16,161 nucleotides of DNA from an uncultured Lachnospiraceae bacterium (lineage in GTDB: Bacteria > Bacillota > Clostridia > Lachnospirales > Lachnospiraceae), in the NCBI GenBank assembly GCA_910585965.1, contig CAJUHH010000028.1, positions 1 to 16,161 on the forward strand. Reading direction: 5' to 3'. The translations under genes were made by a program, and so were the position numbers. The notes under the pieces were generated by a model. The model saw nothing but the letters and a program-made list of their open reading frames with translations, was not told the DNA's origin and did not search any database. Below are positions 12,412 to 16,161 of this stretch, in pieces. Every line of letters begins with the position of its first letter. The first letter of the stretch is position 1.

Positions 12412-13914
12412 ATGGCTATGCACCTTGCAAACGCCATTTCCTACATCACAGACGAAGAAAAGACACAGAGAGGCGCACTGGTGGGGAGCCATAACTGCAA
12501 CGCAGATACCGCTTTACAGGAAATGTTAGCAACAAAGCGGAAGTTCGGAAAAGTCGATAAACGCCAGGGCTATCATTTTATCATATCCTTCAAAAAGCAG
12601 GAAGTAAGACCGGAAACCGCTATGGAGATCACCCAGAAGTTTGTGGAGAAATATTTTGGGGATGATTACCAGTGCCTGTACGCCACCCATGACAACACGC
12701 AGCATGTTCACAGCCACATTCTTTTCAACAGCGTGTCATGGCGTACCGGAAGGAAATACCGCTACGAAAAAGGCGATTGGGCAAAAGAAATCCAGCCCAT
12801 TGTCAATGAACTCTGCAAGGAGTATGGTCTTTCCATACAGGATATTGAGGTAGGCACAGAAAAAGAGCCAAAGAAATGGGATAAAACGAAACATGGTATT
12901 TTTAAATGGAATCACCAGATCAGCCTGGATGTGGAGGATTCCATTTCTTTTGCAAATAATTATGAAAATTTCCTGAAATTAATGGAAGTGAAAGGCTATG
13001 AGACAAGGCGGCAGTCAGGGGAGACTTATCTGAAACCTATGGGAGAAAAGCGGTTTATCCGTCTTACAGATATTTCAGGGTATTATACAAAAGAAGCTAT
13101 AGAATCCCAAATAGAAAAGGGCATCCGGCATGAGGTTAAAAGAAGCGGAAACCGTACCCCAAGGATTATCGGGTGCAGGAAATATTACCGAAGATATATT
13201 CCGCCAACACCATACCAAAAGGCATTTCTTGCAAAGATGTACCGCACCGGACAGTTTAAACGGAAGCCCTACAGCCAGATGTGGAGATACAGGGAGGAAG
13301 CTGCTAAGTTTGAAAAACTGCGGTCGCAATACCTGTATCTTTGCAGGCACAGCATCCGCTCCGCAGAGGAATTAGAAAAACGGAAAAAGAATCTTGACAT
13401 CCGCATGGGGGATCTGGACGAAGTAAGGCACCAGATATACAAAAGGCGGTACCCACACAAGAGCGCCCTTGCGCTGCTTAAGATAATTGAAGAGAATGAG
13501 ACACGTGCTTCCTATTACAAACAGGGAAGCCTTTTTTATGCTTCAAATTATGAAAGGTGGAGGGAAGCGGCAGAAATTTTAGTACAGAAGGGATATACGA
13601 TAAAACAGGTTTCAGAAATGAAGGAGGCATATCAGAAGGAGCTTGCATCCGTAACAAGGGCAAAGCGTGAACTTAAAAAAGAAGAAACCCTGATCGGCGG
13701 TATTCTTACAGAAAGAAGCAGGGTGCAGGTAATGGAGATTACAGTACCGGAGATAAATGCACCGCATAAAGCACAGGAAAATATAAAAGAGACAGATAGC
13801 ATACGGAAAGCTATTCCCGCCAGGAAAGGGGGTGATGCAGAAAAAACAGGATCATTCCAGACAGAAATGCCAGCCCATGATGAGAAGCAGAAACAGCCGG
13901 AACAGGCAAGATAA
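12412..13914 (+). CDS. MOBP-family relaxase (start probably altered)
   Basis: From ATG 12412 the protein has 500 residues. The N-terminal nuclease domain shows AISYITDEEKT with likely catalytic Tyr11 and the metal-binding HDNTQHVHSHILFN (His98, His100, His102), typical of MOBP relaxases, which nick oriT and lead the strand into the recipient. The frame continues upstream to 12364 and there encodes IAITKLSCIHQTGKKY, the usual beginning of this family with Ile (ATC) in place of Met. AAGGGAG (12349-12355) is spaced for a start at 12364, not 12412. The native start is therefore probably lost or is a non-canonical ATC. The C-terminal half (about 290-430) is helical and Lys/Arg/Glu-rich. Composition returns to that of the element. 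Confidence 0.9.
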   Translation: MAMHLANAISYITDEEKTQRGALVGSHNCNADTALQEMLATKRKFGKVDKRQGYHFIISFKKQEVRPETAMEITQKFVEKYFGDDYQCLYATHDNTQHVHSHILFNSVSWRTGRKYRYEKGDWAKEIQPIVNELCKEYGLSIQDIEVGTEKEPKKWDKTKHGIFKWNHQISLDVEDSISFANNYENFLKLMEVKGYETRRQSGETYLKPMGEKRFIRLTDISGYYTKEAIESQIEKGIRHEVKRSGNRTPRIIGCRKYYRRYIPPTPYQKAFLAKMYRTGQFKRKPYSQMWRYREEAAKFEKLRSQYLYLCRHSIRSAEELEKRKKNLDIRMGDLDEVRHQIYKRRYPHKSALALLKIIEENETRASYYKQGSLFYASNYERWREAAEILVQKGYTIKQVSEMKEAYQKELASVTRAKRELKKEETLIGGILTERSRVQVMEITVPEINAPHKAQENIKETDSIRKAIPARKGGDAEKTGSFQTEMPAHDEKQKQPEQAR

Positions 13915-13935
13915 CAATAACGGAAAGGAAAACAG

Positions 13936-15006
13936 ATGGAAAAAGATTTAAATGATAAATTGAAACAGGAAAAACTTTCTTATTTCAGGTCAAAAGAATA
14001 CCGGGGAGAGCAGCTTAAGGTGATCATGGATGCCATTGACTACGGTATTGGCACAGACTATTTGCAGCTTTTTGATGACACCTCTATCCCGGCAGGGATA
14101 ATGAAAAATATGCTCACCGCAATGAAAGAGGATTACGGTATACAGGAGGCGGCATTTTTATCTGCTGTCAGGCAGGAAGAATCAGGGCGCATTTTACTGG
14201 AAGCCTTAAAGTCAGGCGTGCCTCTCCCGGAATTACAGGCAGCCTACCGGGATGGGATGTTCCCCATAGAACTACGGGAGAAGATACTTCCCCTCATGCA
14301 AAATAAGGAGGCAGTGCCAGAGAAGATCGGGGAAAGGATGGAATTCATTACGGAAGCGGTAAGGGAGCTGAAAGAGAGTTTTTCAAGGCAGAACAGCTTC
14401 ATAGAGGATTTAAAAAAATCCATGGATGAAAAAACGGATATTTTTTCGGTGCAGCAAAAGGGAACGGGAGCAGATACAGAAGTTGATCCTTATTATCTGG
14501 AACTGGAAGAGCAGTTCCGGCAGGCAAGGGAGGATGCGGAGAGGCTTTTAGAGGAACGGGAAGAAACTGTCAGGAGATTAAGGGAACTGGAAGCTGAAAA
14601 TAAAAACCTCCATGAGCAGTTGCTGGCTCAGAAGTCATACATGGCAGGGCTTCAGGAAAAGCAGGCGGCACAGGAAAGCAGAAATATACAGGAAAAACAG
14701 AAGCCAGACAGCAGCCCTGAAGCAAAAAACTGCCAGAGGCAGGAAGCAGGAGGCACCGGGAATAAAAAGCAGGACAGCTTCTTATCTTCATTCAGTTTTC
14801 CATTCATCCGCAGGAAAGCAGGCTTACTGGAAAAGTTAGCCGGGGAACTGGATGCCGGGCAGATTGCAGAGATCCGCCTTGGCATTGAGGACGGACTTAC
14901 GGAAGGGCAACTCACTCTTCTTGCGGATAAGGCTATGGATGCAGAAAAGATCAGGGAACTCCGCATGACCATGAAGATATTGAACGAAAGGGGGCAGGGG
15001 GCATGA
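13936..15006 (+). CDS. helical mobilization-operon protein of unknown function, 356 residues
   Basis: ATG 13936 follows GGAAAGGAAAA, 21 bp after the relaxase. Two similar helical units are visible: residues about 20-60 (EQLKVIMDAIDYGIGTDYLQ) and about 305-345 (GQIAEIRLGIEDGLTEGQLT), the same hydrophobic pattern at both ends. Residues about 185-245 are a coiled coil (LEEQFRQAREDAERLLEE onward) and 240-275 a Gln/Lys-rich linker. There is no signal peptide or membrane segment. Its stop overlaps the next start (ATGA at 15003). I know of no assigned function; a scaffolding role in the relaxosome or in coupling to the secretion channel is possible. Confidence 0.8.
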   Translation: MEKDLNDKLKQEKLSYFRSKEYRGEQLKVIMDAIDYGIGTDYLQLFDDTSIPAGIMKNMLTAMKEDYGIQEAAFLSAVRQEESGRILLEALKSGVPLPELQAAYRDGMFPIELREKILPLMQNKEAVPEKIGERMEFITEAVRELKESFSRQNSFIEDLKKSMDEKTDIFSVQQKGTGADTEVDPYYLELEEQFRQAREDAERLLEEREETVRRLRELEAENKNLHEQLLAQKSYMAGLQEKQAAQESRNIQEKQKPDSSPEAKNCQRQEAGGTGNKKQDSFLSSFSFPFIRRKAGLLEKLAGELDAGQIAEIRLGIEDGLTEGQLTLLADKAMDAEKIRELRMTMKILNERGQGA

Positions 15007-15311
15007 CACAGTGTTTACAGGATTTCATTTATGCATCAGAGGATTTTAGGGAAAAAAGTGATAAATTAGCGCAGTCCATAGAGATAAACAGTGTCCTTTT
15101 AGCTGACAGCAGTACCGAAAAAGCAGGGCAGAGAAATACCATACTTAGTAAACTATGCAGGCAGGCGGCACAGGCAAAGGAAGCAGGGAACGCTATGGAG
15201 GCGGCAATGCAGAATCTTGAAAAGGAACTTGCGGCAGTGAGAGACCGCCAGTACCAGCAGCAGAAGGAAATGCAGCAGTCCAAAGGGCAGGAGAAGGGGG
15301 CTTCCAGATGA
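15003..15311 (+). CDS. small coiled-coil protein of the mobilization operon
   Basis: A 102-residue protein whose ATG overlaps the previous stop by four bases, so it is probably translationally coupled. It is helical throughout, with a Gln/Glu/Lys-rich coiled coil at about 45-95 (AAMQNLEKELAAVRDRQYQQ). There are no Trp residues, no signal peptide and no recognised domain. The next gene begins in its stop codon (ATGA at 15308). The tight packing implies fixed stoichiometry with its neighbours. Confidence 0.77.
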   Translation: MTQCLQDFIYASEDFREKSDKLAQSIEINSVLLADSSTEKAGQRNTILSKLCRQAAQAKEAGNAMEAAMQNLEKELAAVRDRQYQQQKEMQQSKGQEKGASR

Positions 15312-16132
15312 GCAGTGAGATTACGGATGCGGTACAGGTCATCCATATATTGTTTGAAGGCACAGACTTATTTCTTCGTGTTGCCGGTGTGGGTTTAAAA
15401 CCGTTGAAGCAGCTTGCAAAACTTTTTATGGGAATCCTTGCAAAGGAAAAAATGGAAGGGAAGACATCCATGAAAAATCTCCTAAAGCGTGGCGGCGATA
15501 TGCACGTTTTCAAGTTCCCGCAGGAGCAGCTTAAAAAAGTGGAAGCTATGGCGAAAAAGTACGGAATCCTCTACTCCCTGCTCCCGGATTTTAATAAAGA
15601 CGGTATGAGGGAAATGGTATTCCATGCGGAATCCCTCCCCCGGATGAATGCCCTGATTGAAAAGCTGAAAGCCGGGCAGGTCATGGGATTGGAGGAATAT
15701 TTCCAGGACACTTCCGGCAGGGATATAGATAAATTTTATGAAGAAATGAAAGGCAGGGCATCGGAAAAAGGAGCAGGAAAGGAAACAAAAGCTATGCAGA
15801 AAAATATAGCCAGCAGGGGGCAGGAACAGAAGCACCCATGGATGGAGACAGGTTATCTGAAGATGAAGGATATCGAGGCGATCCCCTTAGACCAGAGGCT
15901 GAATATCTTAGAACGCTACCAGTCCGGGGAATATGACCCCATCACCATTACAGGCAAATTAGTTACTGAACAGAAAGAGGATTATGTGACGGTGCGGCTC
16001 CCAAGGCAGACCGGTAAATTTATCCGAATCCCGGCAGAGGATTTTTATTTCCCGGAAGGGAGCCGGACAGCGCTGGCGTTCCTTAAGAAGAAAGAGGAAA
16101 TGAAGGTTGTCAACGCCGATTTAAAATTGTAA
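15308..16132 (+). CDS. PcfB/DUF3801-like conjugation protein
   Basis: A 274-residue protein, ATG overlapping the previous stop. The N-terminal segment (ITDAVQVIHILFEGTDLFLRVAGVGLKPLKQLAKLFMGIL) and the following HVFKFPQEQLKKVEAMAKKYGILYSLLPD and EMVFHAESLPRMNALIEKL correspond to the DUF3801/PcfB family. PcfB of enterococcal plasmid pCF10 supports relaxosome docking to the coupling protein. The central part (about 150-180) is Lys/Glu/Gln-rich and probably disordered. A small beta domain ends the protein (DYVTVRLPRQTGKFIRIPAEDF). It suggests that coupling-protein and type IV secretion genes follow beyond the window. Bases 16133-16161 contain no identifiable gene start. Confidence 0.8.
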   Translation: MSSEITDAVQVIHILFEGTDLFLRVAGVGLKPLKQLAKLFMGILAKEKMEGKTSMKNLLKRGGDMHVFKFPQEQLKKVEAMAKKYGILYSLLPDFNKDGMREMVFHAESLPRMNALIEKLKAGQVMGLEEYFQDTSGRDIDKFYEEMKGRASEKGAGKETKAMQKNIASRGQEQKHPWMETGYLKMKDIEAIPLDQRLNILERYQSGEYDPITITGKLVTEQKEDYVTVRLPRQTGKFIRIPAEDFYFPEGSRTALAFLKKKEEMKVVNADLKL

Positions 16133-16161
16133 GAAATCGCCGATCAAATTATGTAGGTTTT

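Overview
The window looks like a gut-type clostridial (Lachnospiraceae-like) chromosome carrying a conjugative or mobilizable element. The basis is strong AAGGAGG-type ribosome sites, Firmicutes-style T-rich terminators, and mobile-element genes of clostridial type (replication initiator, ParM-like actin, MobC, MOBP relaxase, PcfB/DUF3801). The genus cannot be fixed from the sequence alone.

Bases 1-3000 are the host side. They hold the 3' part of a tRNA-Asn with tandem hairpins, a frameshifted fossil of a replication-initiator gene, and a three-gene unit: a MerR-like regulator, a flavodoxin lipoprotein, and a lipoprotein fusing an FGE-sulfatase domain to a second flavodoxin. The second flavodoxin breaks off in mid-domain near 2971. 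Element-type sequence starts between there and about 3260, and the right end lies outside the window.

Bases 3282-6097 are a maintenance block: an unknown protein, an HTH replication-initiator-like protein, a ParM-like segregation ATPase and a small putative DNA-binding partner. Bases 6109-8142 are an AT-rich cargo bracketed by a 16-bp imperfect direct repeat. The cargo holds a radical SAM/SPASM maturase, a 40-residue Cys/Asn/Pro-rich precursor peptide ending in three seven-residue C-x-x-N-x-P-(T) units, and a short MITE-like insertion. I read it as a RiPP (ribosomally made, modified peptide) locus.

Bases 8286-10166 hold an unknown element protein, then a 650-bp control region. In order this contains a nested inverted-repeat structure overlapping a near-consensus promoter, seven units of a 42-bp tandem repeat, and a hairpin cluster resembling a MOBP oriT. 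Mobilization genes follow: mobC, then (after an AT-rich interruption) the relaxase, two helical/coiled-coil proteins and a PcfB-like protein. The last three genes overlap by 4 bp at each junction.

The AT-rich insert between mobC and the relaxase (10516-12324) encodes a protein with an RNKVAH HEPN RNase motif and a proteasome-like Ntn hydrolase whose predicted nucleophile is Ser2. This pair is a candidate defence or toxin module I do not recognise as a described system. At its right edge the relaxase has lost the expected ATG: a well-placed ribosome site precedes ATC. The two cargo modules (RiPP and HEPN/Ntn hydrolase) are the most interesting content. All family calls come from motif reading, without database search.
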